Shown here: positions 27,267 through 35,927 of the stretch, piece by piece
Layout of the letters: each line of letters starts with the position of its first letter
Numbering within the stretch: the stretch's first letter is position 1
From: Streptomyces lienomycini
Lineage (GTDB): Bacteria; Actinomycetota; Actinomycetes; Streptomycetales; Streptomycetaceae
NCBI RefSeq assembly: GCF_027947595.1
Contig: NZ_CP116257.1
Location: 5,640,001-5,704,000, forward strand
Length of the DNA stretch: 64,000 nt
Reading direction: 5' to 3'
Program-made: the position numbers and the translations under genes
The notes under the pieces: generated by a model
What the model was told of the DNA's origin: nothing
What the model saw: only the letters and a program-made list of their open reading frames with translations
Database searches by the model: none

Positions 27267-27497
27267 GTGAGTGACGAAACCACCCCGATTTGCTCCGCCA
27301 AGGGCTGCCGCACCCCCGCCGTGTGGGTGCTGGCGTGGAACAACCCGAAGCTGCACACCCCGGAGCGTCGCAAGACGTGGATCGCCTGCGAGGAGCACCG
27401 GGAGCATCTGTCCCAGTTCCTCGGGGTGCGGGGGTTCCTGAAGGACGTGGTGCCGCTCGCCGAGTGGGAGGCCCCGGAGGGTTCCGGCGGGGCCTGA
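27267..27497 (+). CDS. Small cysteine/histidine protein, conserved hypothetical
   Basis: 76 residues. The pattern ICSAKGC (C9, C14), IACEEHREH (C41, H44, H47) suggests one zinc knuckle. WVLAWNNPKLHTPERRKTW is a well-ordered central strand region, and FLGVRGFLKDVVPLAEWE ends the fold. No known enzyme motif. Start GTG at 27267. It is convergent with moaA, with stops 12 nt apart. Zinc binding is inference from spacing. Confidence 0.75.
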   Translation: MSDETTPICSAKGCRTPAVWVLAWNNPKLHTPERRKTWIACEEHREHLSQFLGVRGFLKDVVPLAEWEAPEGSGGA

Positions 27498-27509
27498 CCC
27501 CGGGGGGGC

Positions 27510-28499
27510 CTAACCCCCGATCGCGGACATCGGCCGGTCGGGCTGCACGAACGTCGGGTCGTCCAGGCCCGCGCCCGCCTTCTTGCCCCACATGGCCAGC
27601 CGCCAGATGCGGGCGATCTCCTCGTCGGGGGCGTCGGAGCGCAGGGCGGCACGCAGGTCGGTCTCCTCGGTGGCGAACAGACAGGTGCGCACCTGGCCGT
27701 CGGCGGTCAGACGGGTGCGGTCGCAGGCCGAGCAGAACGGGCGGGTGACGGAGGCGATGACGCCGACGCGGTGCGGGCCGCCGTCCACGAGCCAGCGTTC
27801 GGCGGGGGCCGAGCCGCGCTCCTCGGAGCCCTCGGCGGTCAGCTCGAAGCGGGTGCGCAGGGAGGTGAGGATGTCACCGGCGGTGACCATGCCCTCGCGC
27901 TTCCAGCCGTGCTGGGCGTCCAGCGGCATCTGCTCGATGAAGCGCAGTTCGTAGTCGTGCTCGACGGCCCAGGACAGCAGGTCGGGGGCCTCGTCGTCGT
28001 TGAGTCCCGGCATCAGGACGCTGTTCACCTTGACGGGGGTGAGACCGGCCTCGCGGGCGGCCGCCAGGCCCTCCAGGACGTCCTTGTGGCGGTCCCGGCG
28101 GGTGAGGGTCTTGAAGACGTCCGGGCGCAGGGTGTCCAGGGAGACGTTGACCCGGTCCAGGCCCGCCGCCTTGAGGGCGCTCGCCGTGCGCCTGAGGCCG
28201 ATGCCGTTGGTGGTCAGCGACATCCGGGGGCGCCGGGCGAGGGCGGCGACGCGCTCGACGATGCCGACCAGGCCGGGGCGCAGCAGCGGCTCCCCGCCCG
28301 TGAAGCGGACTTCGTCGATGCCGAGGGAGGTGACCGCGATGTCGATGAGGCGGACGATCTCGTCGTCCGTGAGCAGATCGGGCTTGGCCAGCCACTGGAG
28401 GCCCTCTTCGGGCATGCAGTAGGTGCAGCGCAGATTGCAGCGGTCGGTGAGCGAGACCCTCAGGTCGGTGGCCACTCGGCCGTAGGTGTCGATGAGCAC
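27510..28499 (-). CDS. moaA: GTP 3',8-cyclase MoaA (molybdenum cofactor)
   Basis: 329 residues, radical SAM enzyme that starts molybdopterin synthesis by rearranging GTP. SAM cluster CNLRCTYC (C21, C25, C28); second 4Fe-4S set in FCSACDRTRLTADGQVRTCLF; the essential C-terminal Gly-Gly (SAIGG) is present. Two good starts exist: GTG at 28499 with GGAGGG, and GTG at 28535 with GGAGGA. I choose 28499 because the family begins close to DTYGRVATDLRVSLTDRC. It is single; its partner moaC is not in the window. Confidence 0.93.
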   Translation of the reverse strand: MLIDTYGRVATDLRVSLTDRCNLRCTYCMPEEGLQWLAKPDLLTDDEIVRLIDIAVTSLGIDEVRFTGGEPLLRPGLVGIVERVAALARRPRMSLTTNGIGLRRTASALKAAGLDRVNVSLDTLRPDVFKTLTRRDRHKDVLEGLAAAREAGLTPVKVNSVLMPGLNDDEAPDLLSWAVEHDYELRFIEQMPLDAQHGWKREGMVTAGDILTSLRTRFELTAEGSEERGSAPAERWLVDGGPHRVGVIASVTRPFCSACDRTRLTADGQVRTCLFATEETDLRAALRSDAPDEEIARIWRLAMWGKKAGAGLDDPTFVQPDRPMSAIGG

Positions 28500-28608
28500 A
28501 GGGGCCCCCTCCCTCGACGCGGATCGGTGGAGCACTTCTCTCCTCCGACACAGTCGAGCCTACGTGACCGGTCCGACATCGACAGCCGCCCGATCCCACG
28601 ACGCGCGA

Positions 28609-28643
28609 CGCGGCCGCGTCGTAGGGATCTACGAGCGGCCGCG
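28609..28643 (-). terminator. Terminator of the symporter operon
   Basis: A long stem with a single bulge: the arm around 28609-28624 pairs with 28629-28643, containing CGGCCGC and TCGTAG blocks. It lies 47 nt beyond the symporter stop and upstream of moaA on the same strand. Confidence 0.7.
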
Positions 28644-28689
28644 TCGGTGCGGGTCGGGCGCGGGGCCCGCTGCGGGTCCGGCGGGGACG

Positions 28690-30324
28690 TCAGTGCGCGC
28701 CCGTGCCGGTCAGGGACCGGACCTCCAGCTCCGCGTACTTCGCCTTGTCGGGCTCCTCCTTCGACAGGACCGTGCCGAGCCAGCCCATCAGGAAGCCGAA
28801 CGGGATGGAGATGATGCCGGGGTTCTTCAGCGGGAACCAGGCGAAGTCGACGTCCGGGAACATCGCCTTCGGGTCGCCGGAGACGACCGGCGAGAACAGC
28901 ACCAGGCCGACGGCGACGATCAGGCCGCCGTAGATCGACCACAGGGCGCCCTGGGTGGTGAACCTCTTCCAGAACAGGCTGTAGAGGATCGTCGGCAGGT
29001 TGGCGGACGCAGCGACCGCGAAGGCCAGCGCGACCAGGCCGGCCACGTTCAGGTCGCGGGCGAGGGCGCCGAGCGCGATGGAGACGATGCCGATGAAGAC
29101 GGTCGCCCAGCGGGCGGCCTTCATCTCCTCCTTCTCGGTGGCCTGGCCCCTGCGGATGACGTTGGCGTAGATGTCGTGCGCGAAGGACGAGGACGAGGCG
29201 AGGGTGAGGCCCGCGACGACGGCGAGGATGGTCGCGAAGGCCACCGCCGAGATCGTGGCGAGCAGGATCGCGCCCCAGGCCGAGTCGACGCCGCCCACGT
29301 GCAGCGCGAGCAGCGGCGCCGCCGTGTTGCCGGACGGGTTGGACGCGATGATCTCGTCCTTCCCGATGAGGGCGGCGGCGCCGAAGCCGAGGGCGATGGT
29401 CATCAGGTAGAAGGCGCCGATGATGCCGATCGCCCAGTTGACGGACTTACGGGCGGCCTTGGCGTTGGGCACCGTGTAGAAGCGGATGAGGATGTGCGGC
29501 AGGCCGGCGGTGCCGAGCACCAGGGCGATGCCCAGGGAGATGAAGTCGAGCTTGGTGGTGCCGCTCGCGCCGTACTGGAGGCCGGGTTCCAGGAAGGCGG
29601 CGCCCGCACCGCTGTTGTCCGCGGCCTTGCCGAGCAGGTCGGAGATGTTGAAGTCGAACTTCAGCAGCACCAGGAAGGTGATCAGGATGGTGCCGCCGAT
29701 CAGCAGCACGGCCTTGACCATCTGGACCCAGGTGGTGCCCTTCATGCCGCCGATCGTGACGTACACGATCATCAGGACGCCGACGAGGGCGACGATGAGG
29801 ATCTTGCCGGCGTCGGAGGTGATGCCGAGCAGCAGCGAGACGAGGATGCCCGCGCCCGCCATCTGGGCCAGCAGGTAGAAGATCGAGACGACGATCGTGG
29901 AGGTGCCGGCGGCGGTGCGCACGGGGCGCTGGCGCATGCGGTACGCGAGGACGTCGCCCATCGTGTAGCGGCCGGAGTTCCTCAGCGGCTCGGCGACCAG
30001 GAGCAGGGCGACCAGCCAGGCGACCAGGAAGCCGATGGAGTACAGGAAGCCGTCGTAGCCGAAGAGGGCGATGGCGCCGGCGATGCCGAGGAAGGACGCG
30101 GCCGACATGTAGTCGCCGGAGACGGCGAGGCCGTTCTGGAAGGCGCTGAACGACCGGCCGCCCGCGTAGAAGTCGGCGGCGTCCTTGGTCTGGCGGCCCG
30201 CCCAGGCGGTGATCCCCAGCGTCGCGAGGACGAAGACGGCGAAGAGCGTGATGATGAGCGGCCGGTGCTCGCTGGCCTCGTTGGCGGCCAGTTCGGCGGC
30301 GAGTACGGACTGTGCGGGGCTCAT
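28690..30324 (-). CDS. Sodium/solute symporter, cation-acetate (ActP) type
   Basis: 544 residues, about 13 hydrophobic helices, SSS family. Characteristic segments are DFYAGGRSFSAFQNGLAVSGDYMSAASFLGIAG and RFYTVPNAKAARKSVNWAIG, close to acetate/propionate permeases. ATG at 30324 overlaps the DUF485 stop (ATGA), exactly the yjcH-actP arrangement of E. coli, supporting a short-chain carboxylate substrate. The substrate itself is not proven. A strong terminator follows. Confidence 0.92.
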   Translation of the reverse strand: MSPAQSVLAAELAANEASEHRPLIITLFAVFVLATLGITAWAGRQTKDAADFYAGGRSFSAFQNGLAVSGDYMSAASFLGIAGAIALFGYDGFLYSIGFLVAWLVALLLVAEPLRNSGRYTMGDVLAYRMRQRPVRTAAGTSTIVVSIFYLLAQMAGAGILVSLLLGITSDAGKILIVALVGVLMIVYVTIGGMKGTTWVQMVKAVLLIGGTILITFLVLLKFDFNISDLLGKAADNSGAGAAFLEPGLQYGASGTTKLDFISLGIALVLGTAGLPHILIRFYTVPNAKAARKSVNWAIGIIGAFYLMTIALGFGAAALIGKDEIIASNPSGNTAAPLLALHVGGVDSAWGAILLATISAVAFATILAVVAGLTLASSSSFAHDIYANVIRRGQATEKEEMKAARWATVFIGIVSIALGALARDLNVAGLVALAFAVAASANLPTILYSLFWKRFTTQGALWSIYGGLIVAVGLVLFSPVVSGDPKAMFPDVDFAWFPLKNPGIISIPFGFLMGWLGTVLSKEEPDKAKYAELEVRSLTGTGAH

Positions 30325-30677
30325 GCGCCGCCCTCCATCCGGGTCTTGATGGCCTCGGCCTTGGGGTCGAGCTTCGCGGCGGCGTGCCGCGAGTACCACC
30401 AGGCGATGAGGAACGTGGTGACGAACTGGGCGATGCCGAAGACGAAGGCGACGTTGATGTTGCCGAAGAGCTTGGTGCCCATGAAGCCGCCGGCGTAGTT
30501 CGACAGCAGTACGTACAGCAGGTACCAGGCCACGAAGGCGACGGTCAGCGGAAACGCGAAGGAGCGGAAGGAGCGGCGCAGTTCGGCGAACTCGGCGCTC
30601 TGCTGCACTTCGGAGAACTCCTCGGCGGAGGGGAGTCGGTGTTCCTCTTTCGAGGGGGGCGGTGCGTCGGTGGCCAC
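30321..30677 (-). CDS. DUF485-family membrane protein (symporter partner)
   Basis: 118 residues with two helices (FPLTVAFVAWYLLYVLLSNYA; VAFVFGIAQFVTTFLIAWWYSRHA). DUF485 proteins such as YjcH are co-encoded with ActP-type symporters. The GTG at 30677 has GAGGAG 5 nt upstream; an upstream in-frame ATG lacks this. It overlaps the symporter by 4 nt. Confidence 0.9.
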   Translation of the reverse strand: MATDAPPPSKEEHRLPSAEEFSEVQQSAEFAELRRSFRSFAFPLTVAFVAWYLLYVLLSNYAGGFMGTKLFGNINVAFVFGIAQFVTTFLIAWWYSRHAAAKLDPKAEAIKTRMEGGA

Positions 30678-30881
30678 GGAGTCTCCTCGTACGACGGACA
30701 TGACGGCTTGGACCTCGCTGTTCTCGCAGGGAACCGATCGTGCTCGGGCTCCCTGCCCAACGACACGGAACCCCGCGGGGACCGGTTCAACGCCCCCGGC
30801 ACTTTCCGAAGTCACCCTCGGCAGGTCATTGCTGGCCAGCGACTTCGGGGGATAGCTTCACCCTGCACCACTACGTCATGT

Positions 30882-30916
30882 ACCTGCCCGAGCCGTCACC
30901 CGTGTTCCGGGCAGGT
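30882..30916. other. Hairpin in the leader of the protease region
   Basis: ACCTGCCCG (30882-30890) pairs perfectly with CGGGCAGGT (30908-30916), 17-nt loop. It lies in the 401-nt divergent gap between the DUF485 gene and the subtilase, 28 nt before a 45-codon ORF. It may be a regulatory hairpin. Confidence 0.45.
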
Positions 30917-30944
30917 GCCGTTTGCCGGATGATGTGGAGACCCC

Positions 30945-31082
30945 ATGGATCATCTGCGTTTCCCGAGTGCCCCGCGCTCCAGACGCGGGCTCGTTCTCGC
31001 GGCGCCGGTCGCACCGGGCGTGGAGGGGTCGTGCAGCAAGAGTTTCCCGAGCTTCCCGACGGACTGGAGACAGCACGCATGA
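30945..31082 (+). CDS. Possible 45-residue upstream ORF coupled to subtilase
   Basis: An ATG ORF (begins MDHLRFPSAPRSRRGL, ends TDWRQHA) with GTGGAG about 5 nt upstream. Its TGA stop overlaps the protease ATG as ATGA. The product has basic and hydrophobic stretches (RRGLVLAAPVAPG) but no recognised domain; there is one cysteine. Either it is a leader peptide that couples translation to the protease, or it is a chance ORF. Conservation would decide. Confidence 0.4.
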   Translation: MDHLRFPSAPRSRRGLVLAAPVAPGVEGSCSKSFPSFPTDWRQHA

Positions 31083-32616
31083 CCGCACCTCACCCGCGTC
31101 ACCGCCGCGCCCTCGCGATCCCGGCCGGTCTGGCCGTGGCCGCGTCGCTCGCGCTCCTGCCGGGCACCCCGGCCGCCGCGCCCCGGCGGCCGAGGCCGCG
31201 CCCTCGGCCTCGGCGGACGCGACCTCGCTCAGCTACGTCGTCAACGTCTCCCCCGGGCACCGTCCTTCGGCCACCGTGCGGCGTGCGATAGCCAAGGCGG
31301 GCGGCACGATCGTGACGTCGTACGGCCGGATCGGCGTGATCGTCGTCCACTCCGCGAACCCCGACTTCGCCCAGAGCGTCCGCAAGGTGCGCGGCGTGCA
31401 GTCGGCCGGTGCCACCCGCACCGCTCCGCTGCCCTCGGCCGCCACCACCGACACGGGCGCCCCGCAGGTGCTGAGCGGCAGGGAACTGGCCGCCGCCCAG
31501 GCCACCTCCGCGACGGCCGAGGGCCAGGACCCGCTGGAGTCGCTGCAGTGGGACCTGCCCGCCATCAAGGCGGACAAGGCGCACGAGAAGACGCTGGGCA
31601 GCAAGAAGGTCACCGTCGCCGTCATCGACACCGGCGTCGACGACACCCACCCGGACATCGCCCCGAACTTCGACCGCGAGGCGTCCGTCAACTGCGTCGC
31701 GGGCAAGCCGGACACCACCGACGGTGCCTGGCGGCCGAGCGCGGCGGAGAGCCCGCACGGCACCCACGTGGCCGGGGAGATAGCCGCCGCCAAGAACGGC
31801 ATCGGCATGACCGGTGTGGCGCCCGGCGTCAAGGTCTCCGGCATCAAGGTCGGCAACCCCGACGGCTTCTTCTACGCGGAGGCCGTGGTCTGCGGCTTCA
31901 TGTGGGCGGCCGAGCACGACGTCGACGTGACCAACAACAGCTACTACACCGACCCGTGGTACTTCAACTGCAAGGACGACCCGGACCAGAAGGCGCTCGT
32001 CGAGGCCGTCTCCCGGGCCTCGCGGTACGCGGAGAAGAAGGGCGCGGTCAACGTCGCCGCGGCCGGCAACGAGAACTACGACCTGGCCTCCGACGAGATC
32101 ACCGACCCGTCCTCGCCGAACGACACCACGCCCGGCGACCGGACGGTCGACCCGTCGAAGTGCCTCGACATCCCGACCCAGCTGCCGGGCGTCGTGACGG
32201 TCGCGGCGACCGGCGCCAAGGGCCTCAAGTCGTCCTTCTCCAACCACGGTCTGGGCGTCATCGACATCGCCGCGCCCGGCGGCGACTCGACGGCCTACCA
32301 GACGCCCGCGCCGCCCGCCACCAGCGGACTGATCCTGGGCACGCTGCCCGGCGGCAAGTGGGGCTACATGGCCGGTACGTCGATGGCGTCGCCGCACGTC
32401 GCGGGCGTCGCCGCGCTGATCAAGTCGACGCACCCGCACGCCTCCCCGGCCATGGTGAAGGCGCTGCTGTACGCCCAGGCCGACGCGACGCCGTGCACCA
32501 AGCCGTACGACATCGACGGCGACGGCAAGGTCGACGCGGTGTGCGAGGGCTCGAAGAACCGCAACGGCTTCTACGGCTGGGGCATGGCCGACGCGCTGGA
32601 CGCGGTGCGCTGGTAG
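31079..32616 (+). CDS. S8 subtilisin-like secreted serine protease, apparent frameshift in signal region
   Basis: The start ATG at 31079 encodes a clear signal peptide (PAGLAVAASLALLPGTPAAA), but the mature protease lies in another frame (-1). One extra C in the run at 31181-31184 joins the two (PAAAPPAAEAAPSASADAT). The mature part has an inhibitor-like propeptide (SLSYVVNVSPGHRPSATVRRAI...), then the triad: D in VAVIDTGVDDTHPD, H in SPHGTHVAGE, S in GTSMASPHVAG, oxyanion N in AAAGNENY. It ends with a calcium-site-like DIDGDGKVD. As written, the protease could only be made from an unsignalled start. A sequencing indel is likely. Confidence 0.85.
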
Positions 32617-32638
32617 CCGGTACACGCGCGTGACGCCG

Positions 32639-32673
32639 GTGCGGCGGTCCGGGTCCCCCTCGGCCCGCCGCAC
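32639..32673 (+). terminator. Subtilase terminator
   Basis: GTGCGGCGG (32639-32647) pairs perfectly with CCGCCGCAC (32665-32673), 17-nt loop, 22 nt after the protease stop. Confidence 0.65.
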
Positions 32674-32697
32674 CCGCCGTGCGGCAGCATCTTCGTC

Positions 32698-33277
32698 ATG
32701 GACACGTCCGAGGACCCCGCCACCTGGGCGCCCGAACCGGTGCGCCCGCGCGGGCGGTTGATCCTGGCCTTCGCCGCCACCCTGGTGTTCTTGACGCCGC
32801 TGTGCGTGCTCTGGCCGGCCGTGGCCGCCGTGCTCTTCGCGGTCGGCCTGTTCGCCGACGCCATCGCGGCGGTCAGCGAGGGCTTCGAACGCGGCTGCCT
32901 GAGGTTCGTGGACGACACCCTCGGCGGCATCGCGCGGCTGGGCTCCTGGTGTGTGAGTCGGCCGGAGCTGCGGCACGGGGGGCGCCGCCCACTACCGGGC
33001 GCGGGTGGACAGGGCGGTGGGAGCCTGGACCGCCCGGGCCCGCGCACCGCGCGAGCCGAAGAAACCGCGGCCGCCCGTGGAGTGCGCGACACCCCGGCGT
33101 GTCTACCGGGGCGCGGGCGGGCGGTACGTCGCCGAAGTCGCCCTCGCCCAGGGGTGGGAGCTGCGGCCCACGGACGTGCGCGAGGAGGTGCGGCTGTGGT
33201 GGTCCGCCGCTTCCCGCCCGCAGGAGGCCCGGGAAGCACAGGGGCCGGAGGGGACGGGCGCGGCACCGGGCTCGTGA
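32698..33277 (+). pseudogene. Small membrane protein gene, frameshifted
   Basis: The ATG at 32698 encodes a protein with two hydrophobic helices (GRLILAFAATLVFLTPLCVLW; AVAAVLFAVGLFADAIAAV). After SWCVSRPELRHGG this frame turns into Gly/Arg-rich nonsense. A second frame ending at 33277 continues sensibly (HYRARVDRAVGAWTARA..., RRVYRGAGGRYVAEVALAQGWELRP). Removing one G from the six-G run at 32977-32982 fuses them to about 192 residues. The family is a Streptomyces hypothetical membrane protein of unknown function. Confidence 0.65.
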
Positions 33278-33340
33278 CGCCGGGGCACCGGCCGTTCGCC
33301 GGAACTTGCCCGGATCTGGTGACTTGGTGAAGATCCTGGG

Positions 33341-34357
33341 GTGACCTCGATACGACCCCCGTCCCGGACCACCGAGACCGGGCGCCATTCCCGGCCCTCC
33401 GGCACCGGCCGGACCGTGGCCGTACTCGTGCTGGTGGCGCTCGCCGCGCTGATACCCGTGCTCGGCCCGTCCCCCGCCCTGCACGGCACCGGGGAGGCCG
33501 AGGCGCCCGGCACCGGCGGCATCGCCCTGCTGCGCACGGTGCTCTTCGCCGCGCTGAGCGTGCCGCTCGGCGAACTCCTCGTCCACCGGCTGGCCCGGTC
33601 GCTGCCCGGCGCTCCGCCCGACCGGCCCCGCAGTTGGTCGCCGTACGCGGCCGCCGCCGGTTTCGTCGCCGCGCTGGGGCTGGCCTCGGTGGTGGCCACG
33701 GGCAATCTGGTGCCGGACAGCGCGGCCGCCGTCGACGTCGGCGGCCTCTACGAGTCCCGGGACGGCAAGCTCGCGCTCCTGGAGGTCAACGGGTTCCTCG
33801 CGGCCTGGCTGTGCGCGGGCTCGCGGCGGCCCGGACTCCAGGTGTGGCCGCTGGCCGCCGTGATCGTCGCGGACGCGCTGCGCGCGCACCCCACGACCGA
33901 GTACAGCCCGCTGCTCGGCTCCGCTCTGACACTCGTCCATCTGACGTGCGCAGCGCTGTGGGCGGGCGGTCTGCTGTACGCGCTGCGGATCCTGCGGCGG
34001 TGGCGGGGAGCGGAGGGGGCAAAGGCGGGGCCGGCTCTGCTGGGCCTCTACGCGCGCGTGGCGGCCGTTCTGCTGGCCGCCCTCACGGCGACCGGGGTGT
34101 GCAGTTCGCTGCGCCGGATGCCCGCGGGCACGATCGTGGACCAGCTGACGGACACGGCGTACGGGCGGGTCCTGCTCGCCAAGGTGCTCCTGGTGGCCGC
34201 CGTCGCCGCCCTCGCCCTGTGGGCCAGGATCCGGCTGGGCCGTGCGGCCGACCCGCTGACCGCCTGCTCGCCCGCGCGCGCGGAGGTGGTGGTGCTGGGG
34301 GTGGTGGTCGCGGTGTCGGGGCTCCTGACGGCCCTTCCGGTACCGATCCGCTGGTGA
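33341..34357 (+). CDS. CopD-like copper resistance/export membrane protein
   Basis: 338 residues with about eight helices. The middle has the CopD core: PLLGSALTLVHLTCAALWAGGLLYALRILRRWR, with a histidine and tryptophan typical of the family, and a later LYARVAAVLLAALTATGVCSSLRRMP. CopD proteins handle copper across the membrane, usually with CopC; no CopC gene adjoins. The start is GTG at 33341. Copper specificity is inferred from the fold alone. Confidence 0.82.
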   Translation: MTSIRPPSRTTETGRHSRPSGTGRTVAVLVLVALAALIPVLGPSPALHGTGEAEAPGTGGIALLRTVLFAALSVPLGELLVHRLARSLPGAPPDRPRSWSPYAAAAGFVAALGLASVVATGNLVPDSAAAVDVGGLYESRDGKLALLEVNGFLAAWLCAGSRRPGLQVWPLAAVIVADALRAHPTTEYSPLLGSALTLVHLTCAALWAGGLLYALRILRRWRGAEGAKAGPALLGLYARVAAVLLAALTATGVCSSLRRMPAGTIVDQLTDTAYGRVLLAKVLLVAAVAALALWARIRLGRAADPLTACSPARAEVVVLGVVVAVSGLLTALPVPIRW

Positions 34358-34485
34358 CCCTCCGCGCCGTCCCCGGCGGCGCGGCCCCCGCGCCGGTCCT
34401 CAACGCTCCTCGGCCGCGGGGAGTTTGGCGGCACGGGGCACCTGAGGGACCGGAGTGTCGGTCCCGGCCCGTATCCTCATTGACC

Positions 34486-35478
34486 ATGCTCGAAGACCGC
34501 ACGACCGCAGCGCCGTCCGCCACGGCGTGGCCGGCCGCGTACCCGCAGGGGTACGCGGTCGTCGACGTGGAGACCACCGGCCTGGCCCGCGACGACCGCA
34601 TCATCTCCGCGGCCGTCTACCGGCTGGACGCCCGCGGCGAGGTCGAGGACCACTGGTACACCCTGGTCAATCCGCAGCGCGATCCGGGGCCGGTGTGGAT
34701 ACACGGTCTGACGAGCGACGTGCTGCGGGACGCGCCGCTCTTCCCGGACGTGGCCGAGGAGTTCGCGGCCCGGCTCGACGGACGGGTCCTGGTCGCGCAC
34801 AACGCCGTCTTCGACTGGCAGATGATCGCCCGGGAGTACGCGCGCGCGGAGCGCGAGGCTCCGGTGCGGCAACGGCTGTGCACCATCGCCCTGTCCAAGG
34901 CGCTGGACCTGCCGCTGCCCAACCACAAGCTGGAGTCGCTGGCCGCGCACTTCGGTGTCGTACAGCAGCGCGCGCACCACGCGCTGGACGACGCGCGGGT
35001 GCTGGCGGAGGCGTTCCGGCCGAGCCTGCTCGCCGCCGCGGCCGGCGAGGTGCGGCTGCCGCTGCACGAGTGCCGGCCGCTGACCGAGTGGGCGGACCGG
35101 CCCGCGCCCCGGATCGGACAGCAGGCGGGCTACGGCGGCTACCGGCCGAACAGTTGGCGACCCTCCCGCAAAAGGCCCGCATGCCCCCATCCCAATCCGG
35201 GACGGTACGAAGCGGGCAAACGCCTCAAGCAGGGCATGCGGGTCGCCTTCTCGGGTGACACCTCGGTCGAGCGGGACCTCCTGGAGGACCGCGCGACCGA
35301 GGCCGGGCTGCACGTCGCCACCAGCCTGTCCCGGCTGACCAGCCTGCTGGTCACCAACGACCCGGACTCGGGCACCTCCAAGGTGGTCAAGGCCCGCCAG
35401 TTCGGCACACCGGTGGTGGACGAGGCGGCGTTCGGTCAACTCCTCGGCGACGTCGAGCCCGCGGACGCCGAGGCGTGA
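34486..35478 (+). CDS. DEDDh 3'-5' exonuclease (DnaQ-like) with C-terminal BRCT-type domain
   Basis: 330 residues. The exonuclease domain (about 20-185) has ExoI DVETTG, ExoII VAHNAVFDW, and ExoIII HHALDDARVLAE, so the DEDDh set is complete. A linker contains WRPSRKRPACPHPNPGRYEAG. The C-terminal about 90 residues (GMRVAFSGDTSVERDLLEDRATEAGLHVATSLSRLTSLLVTND) resemble a BRCT domain. Such fusions are epsilon-like proofreading or repair nucleases in actinobacteria; it is not the dedicated replicase epsilon by proof. ATG at 34486. Confidence 0.9.
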   Translation: MLEDRTTAAPSATAWPAAYPQGYAVVDVETTGLARDDRIISAAVYRLDARGEVEDHWYTLVNPQRDPGPVWIHGLTSDVLRDAPLFPDVAEEFAARLDGRVLVAHNAVFDWQMIAREYARAEREAPVRQRLCTIALSKALDLPLPNHKLESLAAHFGVVQQRAHHALDDARVLAEAFRPSLLAAAAGEVRLPLHECRPLTEWADRPAPRIGQQAGYGGYRPNSWRPSRKRPACPHPNPGRYEAGKRLKQGMRVAFSGDTSVERDLLEDRATEAGLHVATSLSRLTSLLVTNDPDSGTSKVVKARQFGTPVVDEAAFGQLLGDVEPADAEA

Positions 35479-35598
35479 GGACCCGGGCCGCGGAAGCCTG
35501 AGCGGCCCCGGGGCGGCGAGCCGTACGGACGGGTGATTCCGGGCGACTCGCCCGCCGCCCGCTCGCCGACGCCGCGCCGACGGCCCACCCTGTGGCGC

Positions 35599-35832
35599 AT
35601 GGCGACATGTGAAGTCTGCGGCAACAACTACGGAATGTCCTTCGAGGTCCACGCCCAGGGAGCGGTGCACGTCTTCGACTGCTTCTCCTGCGCGATCCAC
35701 CGCATGGCCCCGATCTGCGAGCACTGCCGGGTGCAGATCATCGGCCAGGGCGTGGAGGTCGAGGGGCACTGGTTCTGCGGCGCCCACTGCGCCCGCGCGG
35801 AGGGGAGGGCGGGCGTCGTCGACAAGGTCTGA
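35599..35832 (+). CDS. Small zinc-ribbon/LIM-like protein
   Basis: 77 residues: CEVCGN (C4, C7), CFSCAIH (C28, C31, H34), CEHC (C41, C44), CGAHC (C60, H62-C64), which gives metal sites like a tandem zinc finger or LIM fold. No catalytic motif. ATG at 35599; the frame is open upstream but low-complexity. The partner is unknown; it lies between the exonuclease and SURF1 genes. Confidence 0.8.
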   Translation: MATCEVCGNNYGMSFEVHAQGAVHVFDCFSCAIHRMAPICEHCRVQIIGQGVEVEGHWFCGAHCARAEGRAGVVDKV

Positions 35833-35927
35833 GCGCTGCGCGCGACCGCCGGTTCACCGACGCGGGGTCACGGCCTTCGCGGGGACCTCCCCGCGAGGGC
35901 CGATCCCGGCCAAGGTACCGTCGACGC

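Noticed and set aside
32698..33330. Full 210-residue frame as the real membrane protein
   Set aside because: Its second half is Gly/Arg-rich nonsense while another frame continues with ordinary protein-like sequence.
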